Below, piece by piece: positions 37,048-45,801 of a DNA stretch of 64,000 nt. Each line of letters opens with the position of its first letter. Position 1 is the stretch's first letter. The notes under the pieces were generated by a model that saw only the letters and a program-made list of their open reading frames with translations, did no database searches and was not told the origin of the DNA. Source of the stretch: Mesorhizobium sp. M1C.F.Ca.ET.210.01.1.1 (GTDB lineage Bacteria > Pseudomonadota > Alphaproteobacteria > Rhizobiales > Rhizobiaceae). A program made the translations under genes and the position numbers. The stretch spans positions 168,092-232,091 of the forward strand of contig NZ_SRUU01000008.1 in assembly GCF_004791585.1 (NCBI RefSeq). Direction: 5' to 3'.

Positions 37048-38427
37048 TTACCGCTTCCGCAAATCCGCCTCGGCAAGATCGAGCGCCTTGACGATGCGCT
37101 CGCAGGCCATGTCGATCGTGGCGCGCGTCCAGATCAGCGGCGGCGACAGAATCATCGTGTCGCCGGTGGCGCGCAGCATCATGCCTTGCGCAATCGCATG
37201 GTCGCGCACGACGACGGCAGCACTTCCCGACGGCAGGTAGCGTTCCTTGGTCGCCTTGTCCTTGACGATCTCGATCGCCCCCATCAGCCCGATCGAGCGC
37301 ACTTCGCCGACCAGCCTGTGACCGGCGATGCGCTCCTGCAGCGCCTGCGCGAAATAGGGACCGGTATCTTTCCTGACGCGATCGACCAGGCCTTCCCGTT
37401 CGATGATCTCGAGGTTCTTCAGCGCCACTGCGCAAGCCACCGGGTGACCGGAATAGGTGTAGCCGTGATAGAACTCGCCGCCCTTCTCGACCAGCGTCCT
37501 GCTGATGCGGTCGCCGACCAGCAGCGCCGACAGCGGCTGGTAGCCGGAGGTCAGCGCCTTGGCGGTGGTGATGGTGTCGGGCTCGACGTCAAAAGTCTGC
37601 GCCGCGAACCACTCGCCGGTGCGGCCATAGCCGGTGATCACCTCGTCCAGCATCAGCAGCACATCGTATTTGCGGCAGATGCGCTGCACTTCCGGCCAGT
37701 AGCTCATCGGCGGGATTTTTACCCCGCCCGCGCCCATCACCGGCTCGCCGATGAAGGCTGCGACCTTGTCGGCGCCGGCTTCGAGGATCGCGTCCTCGAC
37801 GGCCTTGGCCGCGCGGATGCCGAAATCATGGTCGCTTTCGCCGGGCAGCGCGAGCTCATAGGCATAAGGCATCATCACATGGACGATGTTCGGCACCGCG
37901 CCGCCGAGCTGCTTGTGCATCGGCTCCATCCCGCCGAGCGAGGTGCCGGCGATCGTCGAGCCGTGGTAAGCCATCTTGCGCGAGATGATGCGGTTCTTCT
38001 CGGGCTTGCCTTCCAGCGCCCAGTAGTGGCGCACGAGCCGCAGCGCCGTGTCGTTGGCCTCCGAACCGGACGAGCCGTAGAAGACCTGGCTGACATGCTT
38101 GGGCGCCAGCTCCGCCAGCTTCTGCGACAGCAGCACCGGCGTCGGCGTCGAGCATTTGAAGAAGGAGTTGTAGTAAGGCAGTTCCTTCATCTGGGCATAA
38201 GCGGCATCCGCCAGCTCGTCACGGCCATAGCCGATGTTGACGCACCAGAGGCCAGCCATGCCGTCGAGGATTTCCGCGCCCTCCGAATCGTAGATGAACG
38301 GCCCGTCGGCGCGGGTGATGATGCGCGAGCCCGCCTCGCGCAGTTCCTTGTGGTCGGTGAAGGGATGAAGGTGATGCGCGGCATCGATCTGCTGAAGCTG
38401 CTTCAGCGAATAGTTCTGATAGGTCAT
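37048..38427 (-). CDS. Class III (omega) aminotransferase, putrescine/beta-alanine-pyruvate type
   Basis: The 459-residue PLP enzyme has the class III pattern: FYGSSGSEANDTALRL for cofactor phosphate, the Asp in LLMLDEVITGYGRTG, and the Schiff-base Lys in TTAKALTSGYQPLSA. The N-terminus (HHLHPFTDHKELREAG) resembles SpuC-type putrescine- or beta-alanine-pyruvate aminotransferases. The amino donor cannot be fixed from sequence. The gene is monocistronic and ends in a strong hairpin. Confidence 0.9.
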   Translation of the reverse strand: MTYQNYSLKQLQQIDAAHHLHPFTDHKELREAGSRIITRADGPFIYDSEGAEILDGMAGLWCVNIGYGRDELADAAYAQMKELPYYNSFFKCSTPTPVLLSQKLAELAPKHVSQVFYGSSGSEANDTALRLVRHYWALEGKPEKNRIISRKMAYHGSTIAGTSLGGMEPMHKQLGGAVPNIVHVMMPYAYELALPGESDHDFGIRAAKAVEDAILEAGADKVAAFIGEPVMGAGGVKIPPMSYWPEVQRICRKYDVLLMLDEVITGYGRTGEWFAAQTFDVEPDTITTAKALTSGYQPLSALLVGDRISRTLVEKGGEFYHGYTYSGHPVACAVALKNLEIIEREGLVDRVRKDTGPYFAQALQERIAGHRLVGEVRSIGLMGAIEIVKDKATKERYLPSGSAAVVVRDHAIAQGMMLRATGDTMILSPPLIWTRATIDMACERIVKALDLAEADLRKR

Positions 38428-38478
38428 GGATTTGGTCTTTCCTCTTGAATCAATCCGGCAGCGGCCGGGGCGGATTCG

Positions 38479-38601
38479 TCAGAGGAAGCGGGGCGGCGAA
38501 TAGCCGATGCGTGCACACAGCCGCAAAAGCTCGGCACGCAGCGTGCGCGGTGACGGCGTCACCGCGACCCCGAAGGCGCCAGATGTGCTGATGCGGACCA
38601 T
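38479..38601 (-). CDS. Possible 40-residue small protein
   Basis: An ATG frame at 38601 encodes MVRISTSGAFGVAVTPSPRT followed by a short Arg/Leu-rich helix and ends YSPPRFL. It lies between the peptidase and aminotransferase genes on the same strand. No ribosome site is clear and no family is recognised. It may be chance coding or the leader region of the aminotransferase gene. Confidence 0.25.
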   Translation of the reverse strand: MVRISTSGAFGVAVTPSPRTLRAELLRLCARIGYSPPRFL

Positions 38602-38633
38602 GGCGGCACATTAAGCCGCCAACGGCCACAAAT

Positions 38634-40703
38634 TCAAGCTACTCCGGCAAGCGCGCGCTGCAGAAAGACATAGCGCATCGCCGTCTGGGCCGCCTGTGGC
38701 CGGCGGTCGCCACGTCCGCCATGGCCGCCCTCGGTTTCTTCGAAGAACAGTGCCCTGCCATGACCGGCTTCCTGCAGCCGCGCTGCCATCTTGCGCGCAT
38801 GGCCGGGATGGACGCGGTCGTCGGCAGTCGAGGTCATCAACAGCACCGGCGGATAGGCAATGTCGGCCGCGACATGCTGATAGGGCGAATAGGCTGCCAG
38901 CCAGGCTGCGTCCTCCGGCTTGGAAGGATCGCCATATTCGGCCATCCAGGACGCGCCGGGCGGCAGTTCGGTGTAGCGCAGCATATCGAGCAGCGGCACG
39001 TCGATGATGACGGCGCCGAACAGCTCCGGCCGCTGCGTCAGCGAAACGCCGGTGAGCAGGCCGCCATTCGAGCCGCCCTGGATGCCGAGTTGCGCCGCCG
39101 TCGTGATGCCGCGCCTGACCACGTCCTCGGCCACAGCCGCGAAATCGTCGAAGGCCTTCTGGCGCTTGCCCTTGAGAGCGGCCTGATGCCAGGCCGGACC
39201 GAATTCGCCGCCGCCGCGGATGTTGGCCTGCACATAGGTATTGCCTTTGTCCAGCCAGAGCCTGCCGCGGATGCCGGCATAGCCGGGCAAGAGCGGCACT
39301 TCGAAACCGCCGTAGCCGTAAAGCAGCGCCGGCACCGGCCCTTTCTGATTGCGCGGGCGCACAACGAAATACGGGATCATCGTGCCGTCCTTCGAGCGCG
39401 CCTCGAACTGCTCCGAGACATAGGGCGAGGCGTCGAAGCGCGCCGGCTGCGATTTCACAGTTGCCAACGTCTTGCCATTGTCGTCCGACCAGATGATCGA
39501 GCTCGGCGTCAGGAAATCGGTGAAGGAGAAGGAGACGCTGGAACCGAAATGCTCGGCATGGCTGATGCCGACATTGCCGTTGTCGGGCAAATCGACCGGC
39601 TGCAGCGACCAACGATTGTCGGCACGCTCACAAACCACGACCTTGCCGCGCACATTGTCCATGAGGTTGATGAACAGCCGGTCCTGCGTCCTGGCGAGGC
39701 CGGCGATCGAGACGCGATGCGCCGGTTCCAGCACGGTCTCGAACGGCCCGAACGTCCCGGTCTCGACCCACCGGTCGAAATCCACCGAGTAGAGCCCATC
39801 GGGCAGACAGCTTGTGCCGTCGGGCACCGTCCAGGGGCTGCGCACGCCGAAGACGAGCTGGCCCTTGAAGATCGCCGTGTCGGTGGCGTCGTCGGGCAGC
39901 GGGACGCGCCTGTTCTCGCCCGAGGCCAGCCGCAGGAAGCTGTGCGAGGTGAAGAAGTCGATGGTCTTGCCAAGCAGCACATGCCGCTTGTCGCCGTCGA
40001 ACTCTACGCCGCCGCCGACCGCGAGGTGCTGCTCCTCGCCTTCGAAGATCGGCGTTGCGTCTTCCAGCTTCGTGCCGCGCCGCCACAGCTTGATCACCCG
40101 CGGATAGCCGGACTGGGTTTTGTCTTCTTCCTCGAACGCCGCCGAGACGATCACCGTGTCCTTGTCCAGCCAGGAAAAGCCAGACTTCGAGGCGGGTGCG
40201 CGAAAACCGTCCTCGACGAAGGATTTCGTCGAGACGTCGAACTCGCGCATCTCGCTGGCGTCGCCGCCGTCCGGCGACATGTAGAGCAGGCAGCGGTCGA
40301 AATCGGGATAGAGCCGGCTCGCGCCGCCGAACACCCATTTCACGCCCTCCTTGGCGGAGAGCTGGTCGAAGTCGATGATCGTTTCCCAATCCGGCTTTTC
40401 GGTCTTGTAGGAAGCGACCGGCGCGCGGCGCCAGAGGCCCAGCGCATTGGTCTTGTCCTGCCAGAAATTGTAGACATGGCCGGCAAGCGCCGCCCCGACC
40501 GCGATGTTGTCCTCGGCCGTCATCAGGTCGAGCGCGGTCTCGAACGCCGCCTGGTAGGAAGGATCGCCCTGCAACTCGGCCACCGTCGCGGCGTTCTGGC
40601 GGTGAACCCAGTCGAGCGCCTCCTTGCCGTTGCGCTCTTCCAGCCAGAGGAAGGGATCCTCGGCCGCCAATTCGGGCTGGGTCTTGGTCATTGGGCTGGT
40701 CAT
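38634..40703 (-). CDS. Prolyl oligopeptidase family (S9) peptidase
   Basis: The 689-residue protein begins with a prolyl-oligopeptidase-type segment (EDPFLWLEERNGKEALDWVH), has a seven-bladed propeller at about 70-400 and an alpha/beta hydrolase domain at the end. The triad is visible: Ser in IQGGSNGGLLTG, Asp in TSTADDRVHPGH and His in EGGHGGRGD. It cleaves short peptides in the cytoplasm. ATG at 40703 has GGAGA 6 bases upstream. Confidence 0.92.
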   Translation of the reverse strand: MTSPMTKTQPELAAEDPFLWLEERNGKEALDWVHRQNAATVAELQGDPSYQAAFETALDLMTAEDNIAVGAALAGHVYNFWQDKTNALGLWRRAPVASYKTEKPDWETIIDFDQLSAKEGVKWVFGGASRLYPDFDRCLLYMSPDGGDASEMREFDVSTKSFVEDGFRAPASKSGFSWLDKDTVIVSAAFEEEDKTQSGYPRVIKLWRRGTKLEDATPIFEGEEQHLAVGGGVEFDGDKRHVLLGKTIDFFTSHSFLRLASGENRRVPLPDDATDTAIFKGQLVFGVRSPWTVPDGTSCLPDGLYSVDFDRWVETGTFGPFETVLEPAHRVSIAGLARTQDRLFINLMDNVRGKVVVCERADNRWSLQPVDLPDNGNVGISHAEHFGSSVSFSFTDFLTPSSIIWSDDNGKTLATVKSQPARFDASPYVSEQFEARSKDGTMIPYFVVRPRNQKGPVPALLYGYGGFEVPLLPGYAGIRGRLWLDKGNTYVQANIRGGGEFGPAWHQAALKGKRQKAFDDFAAVAEDVVRRGITTAAQLGIQGGSNGGLLTGVSLTQRPELFGAVIIDVPLLDMLRYTELPPGASWMAEYGDPSKPEDAAWLAAYSPYQHVAADIAYPPVLLMTSTADDRVHPGHARKMAARLQEAGHGRALFFEETEGGHGGRGDRRPQAAQTAMRYVFLQRALAGVA

Positions 40704-41009
40704 ACAGGTCTCCGGAATGTCGTCTGGCAGGCAATGCCTACATCGCGTTCGCGGCGCGAACATTCAAGAGCAATGCCATCGGAGCCCGCTTCTGCACCGA
40801 TCTGCAGCATGCACTCTCCAGCCCAAGGCAGAGGACCATTGCCCGCGCGGCTGCAGGTGGTGGAGAGCCAAATCGTGTCAAGAGTTCCGATGGCTGCCAA
40901 CTGCCGTTCCGCCATGTCGCTTCCCTCGCCCTAGTGGTCGCCGCCTCCTCACCGGCGAGATTGCCACCGGTCCATTATGCCGGCCACTCTCGCATCCTTT
41001 GAGGCTCTC
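40704..41009. other. Control region between the S9 peptidase and the first mttB-like gene
   Basis: This 306-base gap carries divergent promoters. No gene is convincing. A TGTCGC followed by TTCCCTCG (40915-40928) resembles the GTCGCTTTCCT in the other methyltransferase control region (59568-59578). The GAGG ribosome site of the downstream gene is at 41001. No cobalamin riboswitch features (B12 box) are visible. Confidence 0.4.
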
Positions 41010-42587
41010 ATGACTGCTGCCCTTCATCCCGCCGAACCGGCATTGGCAAACGATCGCGCCCGCCGCGGCGGCCGTGCGGGAAAGCGCGCCGGTGGATCGG
41101 CGGCCTTCGAACAGCCGCCATTCCGGCAGCTGAAGAACCCGCTGACGCCGACCAAATTTGTGTCCGACGACGAGCTGGAATCGATCCACCTCGCCTCGCT
41201 TCGGGTGCTGAAGGAGATCGGCGTCGACGTGCTGCACGAGGAAGCTCGCCGTATCATGAAGGCGCATGGCGCCGACGTGCGCGAAGGCAGCGAGCGCGTG
41301 CGCTTCGACAGCGACATGATCCTCGAGCTTGTCTCGCACTGCCCGCCCGAATTCACGCTCCACGCCCGCAACCCGGCGCACAATCTGCGCTTCGGCGGCA
41401 ACAACGTCATCCTGTCGATGATGGCCTCGGCGCCCAATTGCTCCGACCTCGATCGCGGCAGGCGGCCCGGCAACCAGGCGGACTACCGCAACTTCCTGCG
41501 CCTGGCGCAGATGCACAACATCCTGCAGTGCACCGGCGGCTATCCGGTCGAGCCGATCGACATCCACCCCTCGGTTCGGCATCTCGAATGCATCCGCGAC
41601 CTCGCGACGCTGACCGACAAGGTCTTCCACATCTATTCGCTCGGCAAGGAGCGCAATGTCGACGGCATCGAGATCGCCCGCATCGCGCGCGGCGTCAGCC
41701 GCGAGCAGCTGATGCAGGAGCCGTCGGTCTTCACCATCATCAACACCAATTCGCCGCTCAAGCTCGATGTGCCGATGATGGAAGGCATCATCCAGATGTC
41801 GAGCATGGGCCAGGCGGTGATCGTCACGCCGTTCACGCTCTCCGGCGCCATGGCGCCCGTCACCGTCGCCGGCGCGCTGGTGCAGCAGAACGCCGAGGCG
41901 CTCTCCGGCATCGCCTTCGCGCAGATGGTGAAGAAGGGCGCGCCGGTCGGCTATGGGGGCTTCACCTCCAACGTCGACATGAAATCCGGCGCGCCGGCCT
42001 TCGGCACGCCCGAATATATGAAGGCGCAGCTCGTCGGCGGCCAGCTCGCCCGCCGCTATCAAATCCCCTACCGCACCTCCAACACCTGCGCCGCCAACAC
42101 GGTCGACGCGCAGGCCGCCTATGAGAGCGTCTTCTCGCTGTGGGGCGCCATCCAGGGCGGCGGCAATCTGATGATGCACGGCGCCGGCTGGCTGGAAGGC
42201 GGTTTGCGCTGCTCCTACGAGAAGACCATCCTCGACATCGACCTCCTGCAGATGGTGGCGGAATTCCTCACCCCGCTCGATCTGTCGGAGGACGCGCTCG
42301 GCTTCGACGCCATCCAGTCGGTCGGCCCGGGCGGCCATTTCTTCGGCACCCAGCACACGCAGGAGCGCTACAAGACCGCCTTCTACTCGCCGATCGTCTC
42401 CGACTGGCGCAACTTCGAGACCTGGGCCGAGGCGGGTTCGCCGACGGCGCTGGAGCGCACCAACAAGGTATGGAAGGAGCGCCTTGCCGCCTATGAGGAG
42501 CCGTATATGGACCCGGCCATCCGCGAAGAGCTCAACGACTTCGTCGACAAGCGCCGTGCGGAAGGCGGCGCGCCGACCGACTTCTGA
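41010..42587 (+). CDS. MttB-family corrinoid methyltransferase, non-pyrrolysine, paralogue 1
   Basis: The 525-residue protein has the trimethylamine-methyltransferase barrel (LRVLKEIGVDVLHEEARRI, VTPFTLSGAMAPVTVAGALV, QSVGPGGHFFGTQHTQ). There is no in-frame amber codon, so it is of the glycine-betaine (MtgB)-like branch rather than a pyrrolysine MttB. It would move a methyl group from a quaternary amine to a corrinoid protein. The N-terminus (about 14-32) is an Arg/Gly-rich tail. ATG at 41010 is chosen; ATG at 40977 would add 11 residues. The GcvT-type flavoprotein follows closely. Confidence 0.88.
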   Translation: MTAALHPAEPALANDRARRGGRAGKRAGGSAAFEQPPFRQLKNPLTPTKFVSDDELESIHLASLRVLKEIGVDVLHEEARRIMKAHGADVREGSERVRFDSDMILELVSHCPPEFTLHARNPAHNLRFGGNNVILSMMASAPNCSDLDRGRRPGNQADYRNFLRLAQMHNILQCTGGYPVEPIDIHPSVRHLECIRDLATLTDKVFHIYSLGKERNVDGIEIARIARGVSREQLMQEPSVFTIINTNSPLKLDVPMMEGIIQMSSMGQAVIVTPFTLSGAMAPVTVAGALVQQNAEALSGIAFAQMVKKGAPVGYGGFTSNVDMKSGAPAFGTPEYMKAQLVGGQLARRYQIPYRTSNTCAANTVDAQAAYESVFSLWGAIQGGGNLMMHGAGWLEGGLRCSYEKTILDIDLLQMVAEFLTPLDLSEDALGFDAIQSVGPGGHFFGTQHTQERYKTAFYSPIVSDWRNFETWAEAGSPTALERTNKVWKERLAAYEEPYMDPAIREELNDFVDKRRAEGGAPTDF

Positions 42588-42601
42588 TCCGTATTGGTTT
42601 G

Positions 42602-43153
42602 ATGAATAGTCGACCCCCACTCCGTCGAGCTTCGCTCGACACCTCTCCCCCGATCGACGGGGGAGAGGTGGCGCCGCGAAGCGGCGACGGAGTGGGGGAA
42701 GCCCTCCGTGAAACGCGAAGCCGCCGCAAACAAGGCACAACCCAGCGAGCAAGAAATCTGCGTCAACCAGGCAATCAGGCCGAAGCACTGCTTTGGCTCG
42801 AACTGAAGGCTCGCAAACTCGGCGGCTATCGCTTCACGCGCCAGTTTTCCATCGGACCGTTCTTCGCCGACTTCGCGCGCCGCGAAAAATGGCTTGTGGT
42901 TGAGATCGATGGAAGCCAGCATGCCGGCAGCCCCTATGACCGCCGCCGGGACGAGTTCATGCGCGCGCAAGGCTATTCGATCCTGCGGCTTTGGAACCAT
43001 GACATCCTGAAACATCGTACTTCCGCCTGTGAAACCATCCTTGCCGCGCTCGACAGCAGGCTGGCCGAAAGCGTCGCGGTATCGGACCTCCGCTTTCTCT
43101 TCACGCCCCGCTCACCCGATTCAGTCTCTTCAAAAACGGACCTATCTATATGA
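42602..43153 (+). CDS. DUF559 (Vsr-like nuclease fold) protein with a repeat in its 5' end
   Basis: Residues about 50-160 (NQAEALLWLELKARKLGGYRF, FARREKWLVVEIDGSQHAG, GYSILRLWNHDIL) match the DUF559 family, a restriction-endonuclease-like fold with the Asp/Glu/Gln core (EIDGSQH). Codons 5-32 lie in a large palindromic repeat, so the true start is uncertain and the N-terminus may be recent. It ends inside the ATG of the next gene (ATGA). Its role in an operon of methyltransferase genes is obscure. Confidence 0.7.
   Translation: MNSRPPLRRASLDTSPPIDGGEVAPRSGDGVGEALRETRSRRKQGTTQRARNLRQPGNQAEALLWLELKARKLGGYRFTRQFSIGPFFADFARREKWLVVEIDGSQHAGSPYDRRRDEFMRAQGYSILRLWNHDILKHRTSACETILAALDSRLAESVAVSDLRFLFTPRSPDSVSSKTDLSI
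42614..42698. repeat. Four-armed palindromic repeat
   Basis: Outer arms CCCCCACTCCGTC (42614-42626) and GACGGAGTGGGGG (42686-42698) enclose an inner hairpin CACCTCTCCCCC/GGGGGAGAGGTG (42640-42670) and two small side hairpins (GTCGAGC..GCTCGAC and CGCCGC..GCGGCG). It has the look of a mobile intergenic element inserted upstream of, and now partly inside, the DUF559 frame. Confidence 0.8.
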
Positions 43154-45720
43154 AATCTCACGTAAACGCGGTTGTCATCGGCGGCGGTGTCGTCGGCTGC
43201 TCGGTGCTTTACCACCTCGCCAAGGCTGGCTGGACCGACATCATGCTGATCGAGCGTTCGGAGCTGACCTCAGGCTCGTCCTGGCACGCGGCGGGCGGCT
43301 TCCATACGCTGAACGGCGATCCGAACGTCGCCAAGCTGCAGGCCTACACGGTCCAGCTCTACAAGGAGATCGAGGAGCTTTCCGGCCAGTCCTGCTCGCT
43401 GCATCTGACCGGCGGCGTGATGATGGCCGATACGCCCGAGCGCATGGACTTCCTGCGCCTCGCCCACGCCAAGGGCCGCTATCTCGGCATGGACACCGAG
43501 CTGATCACGCCCTCGGAAGCCAAGGCGATGTTCCCGCTGATGGACGAGAAGAACTTCGTAGGCGCCATGTGGGATCCGGTCGAGGGCCATCTCGACCCCT
43601 CGGGCACGACAATCGCCTATTCGAAGGCGGCGAAAAAGCTCGGCGCCGAGATCGTGCTGCGCAACCGCGTCGTCGAGCTGACGCAGGAGGTCGACGGCAC
43701 CTGGAACGTCGTCACGGAGCAAGGCACGGTGAAGGCCGAGCATGTCGTCAACTGCGGCGGCCTGTGGGCGCGCGAGATAGGCCGCATGGTCGGCGTCGAG
43801 CTGCCGGTGCTGGCGATGGAGCACATGTACCTGCTTACCGAGCCGATGCCGGAGGTCGAGGAATTCAACAAGTCGACGGGCCGCGAAATGATCGGCGTGC
43901 TCGACTTCAAGGGCGAGATCTACACCCGCCAGGAGCGCAACGGCATCCTGCTCGGCACTTATGAGAAGGCCTGCAAGCCGTGGTCGCCGGTCAACACGCC
44001 ATGGGATTTCGGCCATGAACTTTTGCAGCCCGACATCGACCGCATCGCGCCGTCGCTAGAGATCGGCTTCAAGCATTTCCCCGGCATCGAGAAGGCCGGC
44101 ATCAAGCAGATCATCAACGGCCCCTTCACCTTCGCGCTCGACGGCAACCCGCTGGTGGGTCCTGTCCAGGGCCTGACCAATTTCTGGTGCGCCTGCGCCG
44201 TCATGGCCGGCTTCAGCCAGGGCGGCGGCGTCGGCCTCGCCCTGTCCAACTGGATGGTTCACGGCGATCCGGGCTTCGACGTCTGGGGTATGGACGTCGC
44301 CCGCTTCGGCGAATGGGCGACGCTGCGCTACACCAACGCCAAGGTGCGCGAGAACTATTCGCGGCGCTTCTCGATCCGCTTCCCGAACGAGGAACTGCCC
44401 GCCGCCCGCCCGGCGCAGACGACGCCGCTCTACGACACCATGCTCGCCAACAACGCGGTCATGGGCGACTCCTGGGGCCTGGAGACCCCGCTTTGGTTCG
44501 CACCGAAGGGCACCGAGCCGAAGGACATCGTCTCCTTCCACCGCTCGAACGATTTCGGTCCGATCGGCGAGGAAGTGAGCGCCACGCGCGAGAGGGTCGG
44601 CGTCACCGAAATCGCCAACTTCGCCAAATACGAGGTCTCCGGTCCGGCGGCCGAGGATTTCCTCAACCGGCTGATGACCAATCGCATGCCCAAAGTTGGC
44701 CGTATCGTGCTGACCCCGATGGTCAACGAATTCGGCAAGCTGATCGGCGACTTCACCATCGCCAAGACCGGCGAGGACCGCTTCATGATCTGGGGCTCGT
44801 CGGCGGCGCAGAAATATCACATGCGCTGGTTCGAGAAGCACCTGCCGAAGGACGGCTCGGTGCGCATCCACCGCTTCGACCAGACGCTGGTTGGACTGTC
44901 GATCGCCGGCCCCAAATCACGCGACCTGCTGCAGAAGCTGGTCGATGTCGACGTCTCCACCAAGGCCTTCCGCTTCATGGATTTCCGCGAGATGGCCGTG
45001 GGCGGCGCGCCCTGCATGGTCAACCGCATCACCTATACGGGCGACCTCGGTTACGAGATCTGGATGGCGCCGGCCTATCAGCGCCTTGTCTACAACGCGA
45101 TTAAGGAAGCCGGCGAGGAATTCGGCCTCGTCGATTTCGGCATGCGTGCGCTGCTGTCGATGCGTCTGGAGAAGAACTTCCCGACCTGGTTCCGCGAGTT
45201 GCGCCCGATCTACGGTCCGTTCGAAGGCTCGATGGACCGCTTCATCAAGCTGGAGAAGAACGACTTCATCGGCCGCGAAGCGTCAGCCAAAGAGCATGCC
45301 GAGGGTCCGAAGCTGCGCCGCGTCTCCTTCATCGTCGACGCGGCGGACGCCGACGTGATGGGTGACGAGCCGATCTGGGCCAAGGTCAGCAAGGACTACG
45401 GCACGGTGGAAAAGCCGCATGGCTATGGCGCACCGCGCTTCGATGAGACCGGCAAGGAAGTGCGCGGCTCCAAGGCCGCCGAAGGCGCCTCCGCCGTGCG
45501 CGGCATTGTCGATGGTGAATGGCGCGTCGTCGGCTGGGTCACCTCTGGCGGCTACGCGCATTATGTGCAGAAGTCGATGGCGCAGGGTTATGTGCCTGCG
45601 GCCCTTGCCGAGGACGAAAGCGCCGGCCTGTTCGAGATCGAGATCCTCGGCCATCGCCGCCCGGCCCGCATCAATGTCGAACCGCCTTTCGACCCGAGCG
45701 GCGACAAGATGCGCACATAA
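43150..45720 (+). CDS. Dimethylglycine/sarcosine dehydrogenase-type flavoprotein with GcvT domain
   Basis: The 856-residue protein has an N-terminal FAD oxidoreductase domain (VVIGGGVVGCSVLYHLAKAG, residues about 5-380) and a C-terminal aminomethyltransferase (GcvT) domain pair (about 430-840; NFAKYEVSGPAAEDFLNRL, GDLGYEIWMAP). SSWHAAGGF includes the His to which FAD is covalently bound in dimethylglycine dehydrogenase. Such enzymes oxidise an N-methyl group and pass formaldehyde to tetrahydrofolate. It is downstream of an mttB-like gene, so it likely demethylates the dimethyl or monomethyl product. Confidence 0.93.
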   Translation: MKSHVNAVVIGGGVVGCSVLYHLAKAGWTDIMLIERSELTSGSSWHAAGGFHTLNGDPNVAKLQAYTVQLYKEIEELSGQSCSLHLTGGVMMADTPERMDFLRLAHAKGRYLGMDTELITPSEAKAMFPLMDEKNFVGAMWDPVEGHLDPSGTTIAYSKAAKKLGAEIVLRNRVVELTQEVDGTWNVVTEQGTVKAEHVVNCGGLWAREIGRMVGVELPVLAMEHMYLLTEPMPEVEEFNKSTGREMIGVLDFKGEIYTRQERNGILLGTYEKACKPWSPVNTPWDFGHELLQPDIDRIAPSLEIGFKHFPGIEKAGIKQIINGPFTFALDGNPLVGPVQGLTNFWCACAVMAGFSQGGGVGLALSNWMVHGDPGFDVWGMDVARFGEWATLRYTNAKVRENYSRRFSIRFPNEELPAARPAQTTPLYDTMLANNAVMGDSWGLETPLWFAPKGTEPKDIVSFHRSNDFGPIGEEVSATRERVGVTEIANFAKYEVSGPAAEDFLNRLMTNRMPKVGRIVLTPMVNEFGKLIGDFTIAKTGEDRFMIWGSSAAQKYHMRWFEKHLPKDGSVRIHRFDQTLVGLSIAGPKSRDLLQKLVDVDVSTKAFRFMDFREMAVGGAPCMVNRITYTGDLGYEIWMAPAYQRLVYNAIKEAGEEFGLVDFGMRALLSMRLEKNFPTWFRELRPIYGPFEGSMDRFIKLEKNDFIGREASAKEHAEGPKLRRVSFIVDAADADVMGDEPIWAKVSKDYGTVEKPHGYGAPRFDETGKEVRGSKAAEGASAVRGIVDGEWRVVGWVTSGGYAHYVQKSMAQGYVPAALAEDESAGLFEIEILGHRRPARINVEPPFDPSGDKMRT

Positions 45721-45801
45721 GGGCCGGTAGCGCTTTCGGATCGTGCGGGTGGCCGGCTATATAGAACGGCCACCAACGCATCAGATGAGCAGACGACCCC
45801 T

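Noticed and set aside
36817..38448. 543-residue open frame covering the sRNA candidate and the aminotransferase gene
   Set aside because: No homology features and wrong composition; opposite to a conserved aminotransferase.
38721..40934. 737-residue open frame opposite the S9 peptidase gene
   Set aside because: It is Arg/Gln/Ala-rich with no domain, while the other strand has a full prolyl oligopeptidase with an intact catalytic triad.
40704..41009. Cobalamin riboswitch upstream of corrinoid genes
   Set aside because: No B12-box-like conserved core or suitable fold was seen here or in 59420-59691.
41010..42587. Pyrrolysine (amber-coded) methyltransferase
   Set aside because: The frame has no internal TAG and ends in TGA; the same is true of the paralogue at 57845, so these are the non-pyrrolysine type.
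40878..42788. 636-residue open frame opposite mttB paralogue 1
   Set aside because: No domain is recognisable and it crosses the palindromic repeat at 42614; the plus strand has the real gene.
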